A DNA stretch of 64,000 nt from Amphiura filiformis (taxonomy: Eukaryota > Echinodermata > Ophiuroidea > Amphilepidida > Amphiuridae): assembly GCF_039555335.1 (NCBI RefSeq), contig NC_092628.1, positions 63,869,235-63,933,234 of the forward strand, read 5' to 3'. The translations under genes were made by a program, and so were the position numbers. The notes under the pieces were generated by a model. That model was not told the origin of the DNA. It was given only the letters and a program-made list of their open reading frames with translations, and did not search any database. Positions 26,001 through 33,679 of the stretch are shown piece by piece (the stretch's first letter is position 1; the number at the start of each line of letters is the position of its first letter).

Positions 26001-29000
26001 TCAAGTAGTTTTGGACCTCAGGATTTGAATTTGACAAATCCAGAGCCATGTGCTGAAATACTTGTTGATGATATGAAGCAATCCAAACCACCTGTGCTTA
26101 AGAAAAGTAAGTCTGAACTTGAAAAGGCTTAAAAAAAAAAAAAAAAGAGTAAAGACAATATTTCAGTGGATATTAGCCCAAGTGGTAGTGAGGCATCGTC
26201 ACCAAGAGACTTAGAACCAAAATCAGCAAAGGACAAATTACGATTCAATTTTCCATTTTTCCAAAAAAAGTAGAGGCTCTCCAGATGGACAAAGTATAAA
26301 ATCTTCATCTTCTCCCATTGTAACATCTCCTGTAGATTTCAAATCAACACTAGTTGATTTTGATCCCAAGAAGCAAGCTCATGGTAGGAAACCTGTACCT
26401 CTACCTAGAAATCAAGTTACTGGTAGAGAGTCTTCAATAGAAAGCATTGATGTACCTTGTAGTCCAAAGTATAATGAGAGACCAATGCCTTCCCACCAAA
26501 TCAGTCACCACTACAACAAACCCAACAACAGATGCATACCACACCATCTCTGGCATGGATTGATAGTCCATCTTTTCATCAGTCAGAAGATGAAATGTAC
26601 ATGAATGTGGCCTTCTCCAAGCCCAACAAGCTTCCATTGCCTCCTCAACAGTCACCAGGAGCATCATCCCAAGTACAAAATGTTGGTCCACCGTTACCGG
26701 GTCACCCATCACCGGGGCAATCACCGGGGCAATCTGGAGGAGCTTCTTCTCCTGGATTGGAACAACCACCTCTACATCGCTATGAAAATGTGTTTCTAGA
26801 AGAAAGAGTAGACAGGTTATCTGGGACACAAGTAAGTCATAATTATTTGTATTTTTTTCTTCTGAATTGTCAGAGGATTAATACAAATCTGAATCATAAA
26901 TAATAAAATAGACAAGTTCTCCACACCACGTGTGAAGTTTGAAAAAATAGCTAGATAAAATGTGATCGTCAAAAAATTAGAAAAATCATTAAGTAACATG
27001 ACTGTTGCCATGGAAACAGAATAAAAAGCTCAGGTTACAAAATAGCCAGCATAGAAGAAAAGATTACCTCTTCTGAACATTTTGATTATAATTTGTCCAT
27101 TTTAAAAACTCTTCAAAATCATTAAATGGAACACTTTTGGCTGCATGGCCTCTGTACTGTAATGGTATCCTGAGAGAGATAAAGTGCAGCTAGTTTAGCT
27201 CAAATAAAATATTCACTTTTCTTTAAGTCTTGAGCACAGCAGCTAAAGGGAGTATCCCATCATGCATTGCAGTCTATCTGGTTGCTCCATAGCAAATGTA
27301 TACAAAATAGGATACAAGAGCCGCTTAAATATTGAGGGCTATGGATAGTTTCACAATACTTTAGAGATCATATTTTTTCAAACAAAAGTCTAAGCACCCC
27401 TGATATAAGCAAGTAATTGAAAGTTGAAGTGAGGGATTTTGTGTACACTTTCTATGGCATGTGCAGTTCTACTATGGTACTGCAGAGCATGATGGGATAC
27501 ACCTATCAGCTGCTGTGAGTCTTGAGGGTTTTGATACCTTACAGCAAACACAAAACATTTTAAACAGATAATCTGTTTTGGGTTTTGGTTTTGGCAAAAA
27601 CATTTTAATAACATTAAATGTCGGGTTATATAATGGTAATGAAACGTTTTTAAACTATTTGTATAAAAACACACTTCAACAACATTCTTAAAATGTTGTC
27701 AAAATGTTATTGAAAAATATTTTTGCAAACATTTTTATGCCAAATATTTCGTGAACACTTAAATAACATTTATTTAAAATATATTGCAGGAAGGTTTCAA
27801 AAAATGTTGAATGTTATGAAAACCTTTTTATACTCATAACCTGACATTTAAACAGGTTTTTTTTTGGGAACCTTTTCTAACATTTTGCGAATAATGTCTG
27901 AAAAATGATAGTGTCATTTTGGTCCATATTATGTGACAATGGGCTATTCCATTTAAAATCCACACTACCCCTGTGGAAGATTTAGCTAAAGTCTTCCACA
28001 GAGGGAGTATGAGTTTTAAATAGAATAGACATTTGGGTAACTTCCATTTGAAATACTCACTCCAGTTGTGGAAGATATAGGTAAAGCCATATTAACATTG
28101 GAAAAACATACTCCCTTTGTGGAAGATATTTCCAAAATCTTCCACATGAGTAGTGTGGATTTTAAATGGAATAACCCAATTTACTGTAAAAATTTGTCAG
28201 AATTAATCTTTAATTTGATATGAAAATGTTTACTACTTGATAGTAAACATGTCAAACAATTTCATGTTCAAACAATTTCACTCTCAAGACGTGATATGCA
28301 GTTATCAACCTATAAATAGTTCCACATCATAGCCTATTCACCGCAGAAGAGATGATATAACAGGATTAACTACCATGGCAATCGCTTAGACAATTTTTGA
28401 GTATATCGTGCTGCACTACAAGCAGGTTGCACTCATCACCTGTGTTTGTTCGATAATACCGCTCTTTTCAAAGATACTAATCTTACAGACAGGTGCGAGT
28501 GATCCAGGTCTTTATCCCTGTTCTTTGACATCTATGGTTCAATGCAGAGGTACCACATGAACGTACTAGTGCAGTGCAATATATTAAAAAATTGTTTTAA
28601 CCTAGTAGTACTATGGTAGTTAATCCTGGTACATCATCACTTCTACGGCAAATAACTATGATTATTTTATGAAACAATAATCACAAGTCATCTCTGGTGT
28701 TGCACCCCTCAGGACAGACCATCCAGTACAGACTCAAGAGGTAGCTTGGAGATGAATAAACCTGTTCCTGCACCACGTTACTATGGAAGTAATGTAGACA
28801 TCTCCACGGCAACATCACCTGGCCATGTCGGTAGCCATCCTGGACACTGTAGGAAGGAAAGCTGGGGTAATGCTGCAACATTTGCAAGCCATGGCATATC
28901 ACCAACCAGTCACCATAGAATGTCACCAAAACATGACAGTCCTTCAGGAAGTCCACGCACGAATGAACTCAGTTCTCATCTGAAAAATAACACTGCGACT

Positions 29001-32000
29001 AATACAGTTCATAATAGCCATATAGGACAAACTGGCCGTGCCCTGAGCTCAGAGGGTGTGAACTTAAAACCCAAGAATAGCCCTCCGGTTCTCGGAATTC
29101 GTAGCTCAGGATCTCTAGATAATCATAGCAATGCAAGTAATCGTGGTAGTGGTTCCGCAGAGAGTAGTAACCGTGGTAACAGAGGACATCGCGGGAGCAA
29201 TGCTAGCCTTGGGCCTGATGGAAGTAGTGTGAAAATGTTAAGGAAAATGTCCCAGGATAGGATGCCACCCAGCTTTGGTGAGTATAAAAATAGAAAACAC
29301 AGTTATTTTGGGATTCTTAATAACTGACAACTCACGCAAGTGCCATCATGTTACATATTTTTAAATAAGTTTTTGGATGTCTGTATAGACGAATAAATCA
29401 TGAAATAACCTCAAAATAACCTGTTATTTACCTAAATTTGACATACATACATACATATCTGTATGAAAACTATAATTACACTGCCACATAATGGGTGCTT
29501 ATACATGTCTGCAATTTCCCCCTGATTCTAAAGAGTCCGGTCAAAATTTATTTTTAAGCGATCATTTTTAAGTGGAATGGCAATGTAGAATAGCATCATA
29601 GCCTTAGTTCAGAACAGTAACATTAAGGGTCATATATACTCCAAAATCAAGGTAGAATATTCATTCAACAAGTGTTCATTATTAAATTTATTTAAATTCA
29701 TTTTTGCTTTCTAACAAATGCTTGTTGAACAATAGGGTAAAATCCATAGTGACGGATTGTGAGATTTCACAAAAATGGTCATCACATAGTGACGGATAAC
29801 TTTGGCATTCTATCACATAATTTGAGATGTACATTTATAAAAATTTTTACATTTTGGAAATAACTTTCAAAAGGCTACTTTTAATAGATACAAGAATTGC
29901 AGAACATTAATGGCAAGTTTATTATCTATATACAATTCTTCTACTCAACATTTCTCAATGTCCATTTCTTGATAAATTTGCTAACAATATCCGTCACTAT
30001 GTAAAACACCCCCAGTTTTGTCATCTGTCACTATGTAATGACTGGAAAACATGGTTAAATATGACCAGGGACAGGCGATTTGCGCGGAAAAAAATTGCAA
30101 ATTGCGCGGAGATTGCGCGGAACTTTTTATCAGTGTAAATCATGTATCCCTGCCCATAGGGAAAAAATAGCCAATTGCGCGGAAAAAAAGTTCCGCGCAA
30201 ATCGCTTGTCCCTGAAGATGACTGGAAATAGATTGGGAATAGATTGAATAACAAAACCTGTTGCATCAGCATCATTTATTCTATGTCTTAAAAAGTATGC
30301 AGCAGCCTTTATAATATAAATCAGGACTGTGAACCTATAACGAATTTTAAATCATCTCTTAATCATCTGTAACTTTAGAATGGCAAGCAAATGCTAGGGG
30401 ACAACACACATATACATAAAGTCAGTCGTAAGGTCACCAATAAAGGCTGATTGACCCCAGAATATGTGAAAAAATCAATCTAATTTTATATCAGCACTCT
30501 CTTATAGAATTTACTCCTGGCGAGTCAGTAACGGCAGTGGATGTCATTGAGTGCAGCTTTGAATCGTGAGCATTGGCTCAAAGCACAGACACACACCCCC
30601 ACACACATTTTTAGACTCTGCACAGGTGCATGTACAAAATAGCTATCTCAATGCATTGATGTCACTGATTCACAAAAAGTAAAAATACTGTCTAGTAGAT
30701 TTCTAGTCAAATAAAAAAAAAAAAAAATTCTGGTTTACCCTGCGCACCCTGTGTTTTCAATACAATTCTGGTTTGTCCGGCGCACCCTATTTTTTTAGGG
30801 TTGGGGTTTAGGGGTATACTTGTGCGCAGGGTATACCAGAATTATTCCCAGAATTCATGTCAAATCTGACCCTAATAGTGTCAACTTCGACACAGATTGA
30901 GTCAGATTTAACATGATTTTACTATACTTTGATCAGCTCTTAATAGGCGGGAATTGTTTGGTTTTTGTTACTGCGCGATAAATAAAGTTCCAACCTACGC
31001 ATGCGTAAATTCACAAAAGCATGCGTCATTCAGGTAAAACGCAAGGTGCAGTTCGCGTAGGTGCTGTGCCTAGCTGTGTGTACGCCATTCTGTATCAATC
31101 CACGATGTTATGAGTCCCGCCTATTACGAGCTGATCAGAGTATAAGAATCTAGTCCAATAGACCAGTGTATACTTACTTAACCTGTTTACTGAGTATCCA
31201 AATGCTTTTCACCTTGTGTTTCAGCCGCACAGCCATGGTACTACGGAAAGATGCTACGTCAAGAATGTGAATACCTCATGCTGTCGCAGGGCAAGTCTTG
31301 TCAATACCTGGTTAGAGATAGCTCACATAGGGTAAGCAAACAAATAAATGAAGTAAAGTAATTAATTGGATTCTGGGAAATCTTAGCACCCTTCATAAGA
31401 ATTAGCAACAAACAACTTGTTTGTGAGCTGATAACGTTGTGTTATTCATTTGCATATTCCTGCATAAGTGTAACACAAGTTACCAATCAGGATGTTTTAT
31501 GTGACCTACTCCCACAAAATGAGCGCAAAGTTGCACGCTGATAGTTTTGAGACCCCGCTCTGGCTGCTGAGTTGAGTTCTTTATTTAATGCAAGACAGTA
31601 TAGTAAGCATAATTTATGTCTTTGTGAATGTGACATTCTGCAAGCCAGTAGTATGTCCATGGGCGCACAAGAACAATGGCGGCATTCACAAAGGGCATAC
31701 TGTTGGCTTGTACAGTTGCGCATCAAACAAGGAACAATCCACTCAGCAACCACAGTCTCAAAACTACAACTTGCGCCTTCATACTCATTTTATGGGGGCA
31801 GGTCACATTGTATAGTGCCAGGAGCAAGCATAATGGTTGTTGTCAATCCATTTTGTCCAAGTTTTCATATTTCATGGCCTGCATCTGCAAATCTAAAATG
31901 TTGTAATTTCCACAATTTCTATCCTTTCATTGATTTATATTTTGTATTGCAGTTGTGTTCACAGCAATCAGAAAGGGATTTCAGCACGTTCAGTGCCATC

Positions 32001-32287
32001 CCAAATAAATCAACTTCAATTTTCCATATCTTCAACCACAATATACCTGTAACAGTCAATATTCTCTGTGTCCTCCACAGGTTGGCGATTTGATGTTGTC
32101 AGTGTTATACGGCACTAAAGTTCACCATTACGTCATCCAGACCACTCCAGAAGGCAAATTCCAAATAGCCCATCATGATTTCAATTCTGTGGAAGATATT
32201 CTAGATTTTTATCATCAACATGTCATCATGTATTCTCCCAACCAAGAACCTGTGTACCTACGAGATGCATTTGTACTTGATCATTGA
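11047..32287 (+). CDS. SH2-domain adaptor protein, nine-exon gene model
   Basis: Joined exons: 11047-11074, 15449-15607, 23472-23526, 24146-24238, 24809-24905, 25503-26831, 28713-29277, 31225-31331 and 32081-32287. All junction phases match, and the total is 2,640 bases (879 residues plus stop). Seen directly: GT/AG at every intron, a C-terminal SH2 domain with the YLVRDS form of the FLVRES motif, two pYxN motifs (YMNV, YENV) of the type bound by the GRB2 SH2 domain, and proline-rich PVPLPR and PVPAPR sites resembling SH3 ligands. Inference: a cytoplasmic scaffold downstream of a tyrosine kinase. The N-terminal 150 residues match no family I know. The LNYVEVEI and NYSTI motifs recall insulin-receptor-substrate tails, but there is no PH or PTB domain. 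The long exon contains a stop and two shifts (separate entry). The first exon is the least certain part. Confidence 0.75.
13385..13625 (+). repeat. Dispersed 'aaaatgtt' repeat, left half, interrupted by an RTE end
   Basis: The block 'attttaataacatt...ggttatata' through 'aaaacacacc' to 'aaatgttatt' matches 27595-27745 closely and in the same orientation. The copy resumes at about 14320 with 'tataacccaacatt', after the retrotransposon piece. It therefore looks like a host MITE-like repeat split by the insertion. Confidence 0.6.
13635..14320 (+). mobile_element. 5'-truncated non-LTR (RTE-type) retrotransposon
   Basis: The open frame 13647-14297 encodes the C-terminal third of an endonuclease/reverse-transcriptase polyprotein. 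It includes FKYLGS after the palm, then FLYGCESW, LGHILRLEDDEP, a KRKPGRPRT basic motif and a terminal ACSAAD. The palm YADD box and the endonuclease are absent, so the copy is dead. A TGATGATG-type tail follows at 14297-14322, as is usual at RTE 3' ends. The 216-residue frame is unbroken, so the insertion is fairly young. Clade assignment to RTE is by motif memory. Confidence 0.8.
14511..14560 (+). repeat. GACT microsatellite
   Basis: About six GACT units are followed by degenerate 'tgatcaa' units. Confidence 0.8.
15449..15607 (+). CDS. Exon 2 of the SH2 adaptor
   Basis: The acceptor is 'ttttccaccacag' and the donor is G|GTAAGC. The frame encodes a Trp-, Gln- and Arg-rich globular-looking segment (MSWAWSG...WLQELQSQES...HIRRGSKTWSTVLQQIQ) of unknown family. 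It ends in phase 1, which joins correctly to the next exon 7.9 kb away. The two other frames are also open here, so the choice rests on the phase match at both ends. Confidence 0.65.
16699..17742 (-). mobile_element. Tc1-type transposon with about 200-bp inverted terminal repeats
   Basis: The left end (actacgcaaaaaaagtttct) is repeated in reverse complement at the right end. The identity continues inward for about 200 bp (16699-16903 against 17545-17742), with only scattered differences. TA dinucleotides border both ends (16697-16698 and 17743-17744). The minus strand between them encodes a Tc1 transposase C-terminal piece. It is an internally deleted, non-autonomous copy inside intron 2 of the SH2 gene. 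Such long repeats are typical of IR/DR-type Tc1 elements. Confidence 0.85.
17133..17411 (-). pseudogene. Tc1 transposase C-terminal fragment
   Basis: On the minus strand the frame reads ...EAEGIETLEWPSRSLDLNPLENLWDQHKRRV..., the DLNP-x-ENLW signature around the last catalytic acidic residue of Tc1/mariner DDE transposases (here the E of ENLW). The DNA-binding paired-like domains and the first two catalytic Asp positions are missing. It lies between the long inverted repeats of its own element. Confidence 0.85.
18742..18782. repeat. Near-perfect hairpin
   Basis: 'gatatcatggact' and 'agtccatggtgatatc' face each other across about 12 bases. Confidence 0.75.
18823..18866. repeat. Near-perfect hairpin
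   Basis: 'gatcatatcacagatt' pairs with 'aatctgtgatcatatg' across a short loop (ctcaac). Confidence 0.75.
19587..19622 (+). repeat. CAA microsatellite
   Basis: About ten CAA units. The apparent Val-rich antisense ORF here is an artefact of this run. Confidence 0.9.
21203..21348. mobile_element. Small MITE
   Basis: The ends are inverted repeats: 'tttgataagtcaactgctta' and 'gtgccagaagtggg' on the left, 'cacttctggcac' and 'gagcagtcaaa' on the right. It follows a G/C-run decayed element at 21005-21190. Confidence 0.65.
22799..23156 (+). repeat. Two-copy tandem duplication of about 182 bp
   Basis: Unit 1 starts 'cttgccgaaggactta' at 22799 and unit 2 starts 'cttgctgacggactta' at 22981. Both continue through 'gatgatagca', 'gacataaaa' and 'ccatttctt' to 'acaggcgcaa'. 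The copies are diverged. They lie in intron 2 of the SH2 gene. Confidence 0.75.
23472..23526 (+). CDS. Exon 3 of the SH2 adaptor
   Basis: The acceptor is 'tttccctacag' and the donor is AG|GTAAGC. The 55-bp exon encodes SYKLNYVEVEIGPPKPG. The tyrosine sits in a hydrophobic/acidic context (NYVEVE), a plausible phosphorylation site. Confidence 0.8.
23574..23695. mobile_element. 122-bp foldback MITE
   Basis: The left end (attaaccctaaccgccctga) is answered at the right end by 'ttcagggcgttagggttaat', a near-perfect inverted repeat with one extra base. The loop is GC-rich. It sits in intron 3 just after exon 3 of the SH2 gene. The end word contains a TTAACCCTAA telomere-like motif. Confidence 0.75.
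24146..24238 (+). CDS. Exon 4 of the SH2 adaptor
   Basis: The acceptor is 'tgtgttcatctag' and the donor is GTGAGT. In the frame dictated by exon 3 it reads RDGAERGPFIKLSDG...VNYSTIIFPDRDQ. NYSTI is another candidate phosphotyrosine motif. The longer ORF in a different frame starting at 24079 is not the product. Confidence 0.8.
24338..24525 (+). mobile_element. MITE family G (GATCAGCTC ends), copy a
   Basis: The left end is 'agtttgatcagttcgtaat' and the right end 'attacgaagcttatcaag'. The interior begins 'gcgggaattgttaggctttt'. That interior is found in reverse complement inside copy c at 33.1-33.3 kb. It lies in intron 4 of the SH2 gene. Confidence 0.65.
24809..24905 (+). CDS. Exon 5 of the SH2 adaptor
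   Basis: The acceptor is 'aatttctttcctacag' and the donor is CAG|GTAAGA. It encodes a Ser/Asn/Lys-rich linker (SDGTENRNSVGNG... ending KKLAKQ) and ends in phase 0. It is too short to stand out as an ORF by itself. Confidence 0.8.
25503..26831 (+). CDS. Exon 6 of the SH2 adaptor, interrupted by a stop and two shifts
   Basis: The acceptor is 'taatctttgcag' and the donor is CAA|GTAAGT. The exon is 1,329 bp, a multiple of three. It opens with a Gln/Lys/Leu coiled coil (LQKQKILQQQKQQEQELLQQ), then Ser/Pro-rich sequence, PVPLPR (about 26389-26410), YMNV (Tyr codon 26598) and YENV (Tyr codon 26781). Breaks: an in-frame TAA at 26130 directly before a 16-A run, a +1 shift at the 7-A run 26263-26269, and a compensating -1 shift at the C run near 26492. 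Coding character is continuous on both sides of each break, so assembly or homopolymer errors are the likely cause. A decayed copy is the alternative. Confidence 0.75.
27595..27900 (+). repeat. Dispersed 'aaaatgtt' repeat, full-length copy
   Basis: This copy matches 13385-13625 on its left half. Its right half contains inverted words (tataacctgacattta against taaatgtcgggttata), so the complete repeat is an imperfect palindrome. It lies in intron 6 of the SH2 gene. Confidence 0.6.
27940..28178. mobile_element. MITE family W (gggctattcc ends), copy 1
   Basis: The left end (gggctattccatttaaaatc) and right end (gattttaaatggaataaccc) are inverted repeats. The interior has further palindromic units built on 'cttccaca/tgtggaag', so the whole element is a set of nested inverted copies. 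A related element at 37.1-37.6 kb shares the ends. Confidence 0.8.
28713..29277 (+). CDS. Exon 7 of the SH2 adaptor
   Basis: The acceptor is 'tgttgcacccctcag' and the donor is G|GTGAGT. The 565-bp exon encodes a Ser/Asn/Gly/His-rich linker. It begins DRPSSTDSRGSLEMNK, with PVPAPR followed by a Tyr pair, and ends ...MSQDRMPPSFG. Low complexity suggests an unstructured scaffold segment. Phase 1 at the end matches exon 8. Confidence 0.85.
29728..30052 (+). mobile_element. Foldback element FB3, word 'ACATAGTGACGGAT', copy 1
   Basis: The left arm has 'atccatagtgacggatt' and 'cacatagtgacggata'. The right arm has 'tatccgtcactatgtaaaac' and 'catctgtcactatgtaat'. The core (about 29815-29985) is unique. 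The same core and arms occur in opposite orientation at 32309-32695. It lies in intron 7 of the SH2 gene. Confidence 0.8.
30075..30215. repeat. Short inverted repeat 'gcgatttgcgcggaa'
   Basis: 'agggacaggcgatttgcgcg' at the left is answered by 'cgcgcaaatcgcttgtccct' at the right, with internal 'aattgcgcgga' words. This is a small foldback element adjoining FB3 copy 1. Confidence 0.65.
30750..30850. repeat. Short inverted-repeat unit
   Basis: 'caccctgtgttttcaatacaattctggtttgtccggcg' style words near 30733-30790 face 'gcgcagggtataccagaatt' at 30824-30843, so the segment can fold back. The flanking A run is at 30712-30726. Confidence 0.45.
30924..31144 (+). mobile_element. MITE family G, copy b
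   Basis: The left end is 'tatactttgatcagctctta' and the right end is 'tacgagctgatcagagtata', a clear inverted repeat bordered by TA. The interior includes 'catgcgtaaattcac' and 'gcatgcgtcatt'. It sits just before exon 8. Confidence 0.75.
31225..31331 (+). CDS. Exon 8: first half of the SH2 domain
   Basis: The acceptor is 'accttgtgtttcag' and the donor is AGG|GTAAGC. It reads AAQPWYYGKMLRQECEYLML...CQYLVRDSSHR. The W-Y-x-G start, alpha-A helix and YLVRDS strand are the canonical opening of an SH2 domain. The Arg codon at 31314-31316 is the invariant phosphotyrosine-binding residue. Confidence 0.92.
31495..31812. mobile_element. MITE in the intron between the two SH2 exons
   Basis: The left end ('gtgacctactcccacaaaat', then 'gttttgagaccccgctctgg') is matched in inverted form by the right end ('ccacagtctcaaaac', then 'cattttatgggggcaggtcac'). 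The overlapping ORFs on both strands here are readings of this element, not exons. Confidence 0.7.
32081..32287 (+). CDS. Exon 9: second half of the SH2 domain and stop
   Basis: The acceptor is 'gtgtcctccacag'. It reads VGDLMLSVLYGTKVHHYVIQ, then a strand, the FNSVEDILDFYHQH alpha-B helix and a short C-terminal tail ending LRDAFVLDH. The pattern of Gly, HHY and F-x-S-V-x-x-L is that of the SH2 second half, closest by eye to Abl/SHC-type domains. The stop is at 32285-32287. Confidence 0.92.
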   Translation, partial: VGDLMLSVLYGTKVHHYVIQTTPEGKFQIAHHDFNSVEDILDFYHQHVIMYSPNQEPVYLRDAFVLDH

Positions 32288-32308
32288 CATATGATTGCAA
32301 CTGATGTT

Positions 32309-32695
32309 TTACATAGTGATGGATGTCAAAACCAGGGTGTTTTACATAGTGACAGATGTCAAAACCAGAGGGTCAGTTTTACATAGTGACGGATGACAAA
32401 ACCAGAGGGTCAGTTTTACATAGTGACAGATGTCAAAACCAGGGCGTACATGGTGATGATATCTATCGCCCATTTTTAACAAGAAATGGACATCTGGAAA
32501 ATGTTGAGTAGGTGAATTGTATTGGGCATAGATTATAAACTTGCCATCAATGTTCAGCAATTCATGTGTCCATGTTATTTTCAACATTTTAAAATCATTC
32601 ATATCACATCTGTAATAGATTGCCAAATCTATCCGTCACTATGTGATATCCATTTTTGTCACTATGGATTTTACTATATTGTTCAAATCCATCAA
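32309..32695 (-). mobile_element. Foldback element FB3, copy 2, in the SH2 gene 3' UTR
   Basis: The left arm holds four tandem copies of 'ttttacatagtgacggatg' each followed by 'tcaaaaccag', a unit of about 33-37 bp. The right arm has 'atccgtcactatgtgatatc' and 'gtcactatggattttacta'. In reverse complement the core matches FB3 copy 1 (29728-30052). It begins only 22 bases after the stop codon of the SH2 gene. Confidence 0.82.
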
Positions 32696-32832
32696 TAAGT
32701 ATATACACCCAGAAATGTCACATTAGTTTTCTTATGTACGGGACAACAGAGTAGGTATAATGTGACCATCCAGTACAACTGAGCCCGGATGTGGCCAGTT
32801 CCACTATTGCGATATGCTCCATTGAACTTAAC

Positions 32833-32838
32833 AATAAA
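32833..32838 (+). promoter_or_regulatory. Candidate polyadenylation signal of the SH2 gene
   Basis: AATAAA lies 546 bases after the stop codon, in the first unique DNA past the foldback element that occupies most of the presumed 3' UTR. Confidence 0.4.
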
Positions 32839-33074
32839 CAATAGGAAACAAAGGATTTATTGACTGTTTTATTGAATTTTCACTACTTAAATGTCAAGTA
32901 TTATAGACATGATATACATCATTTTAAAGCTAATTTCAAGCAGAATATTTTGGTTGAATATCTCAAAAATGATGATTGTCGACTTCAGGGCTCAGTTGTG
33001 CTGGATGGTCACATATATTATGTGCCGCTGATATGGGTCATGTTTTAAGCCTCTTACTATATCGATATGTCTTC

Positions 33075-33315
33075 TATACTTTGATCAGCTCATAATCGGC
33101 GGGCCTTATAAATATTTTATTTTGAGAATTGTCTTGTGACATCTCGCCAGAAGCATCACAAATTATTAATTGAATTCCTGTACTTTGTCTACTTTCTTTA
33201 ACACACAAAATATAGGCCAGACAGGTCAACTAATAGCACTCTTAACGTGGGTTTACTTTTTGGCGTAGTGGTAAAAGCCTAACATTTCCCGCGTATTAAG
33301 AGCTGATCAAACTAT
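33075..33315 (-). mobile_element. MITE family G, copy c
   Basis: The left end is 'tatactttgatcagctcata' and the right end is 'ttaagagctgatcaaactat'. In reverse complement the interior shares 'ttaggcttttaccac' with copy a. It lies 3' of the SH2 gene. Confidence 0.75.
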
Positions 33316-33595
33316 ATGATGCAGCGATTATATGGATGAGTGTTTTATATGTAAAATTTGATGATACAAATGGGTAATTTTGCGAGGTGTTTGCATTACC
33401 ACCACTATGACAATTAAGTCTAAGAATGGGAAAAGGTTACTTTTTGGAGGCTACTATATGAATGGGTCATATATTTGTATAATTTGCTACTATAGATTTT
33501 TTACCCACTGGTGGCACACTTGTCCCAACTCACTCTTTCATAAATTTACATAAGTGTGCACCAGTCATGCATTATGCAAGCTAGCGTCAACTGCT

Positions 33596-33675
33596 GCATA
33601 CACGCCATTCTATATCAATACATGGTGTTATTGAGCCTTATTTTTTTGCCTATTATAAGCCAAACAAACTTTAAG
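33596..33675 (+). mobile_element. MITE family G, truncated copy d
   Basis: 'acgccattctatatcaatac' followed by 'tgcctattataagcc' matches the last 70 bases of copy b (31081-31140) without the rest of the element. Confidence 0.55.
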
Positions 33676-33679
33676 TAAA

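Noticed and set aside
25497..26132. 211-residue frame as a complete protein
   Set aside because: It is the front part of exon 6 read from a non-ATG start inside the acceptor site.
26106..26264. Intron beginning at the perfect donor GTAAGT at 26106
   Set aside because: No acceptor restores the downstream frame, and the skipped interval itself has strong coding character, so homopolymer errors explain the data better.
31572..32093. 173-residue open frame upstream of the last exon
   Set aside because: It lies mostly in a MITE and stops just after the true acceptor of exon 9, in a different frame from the SH2 domain.
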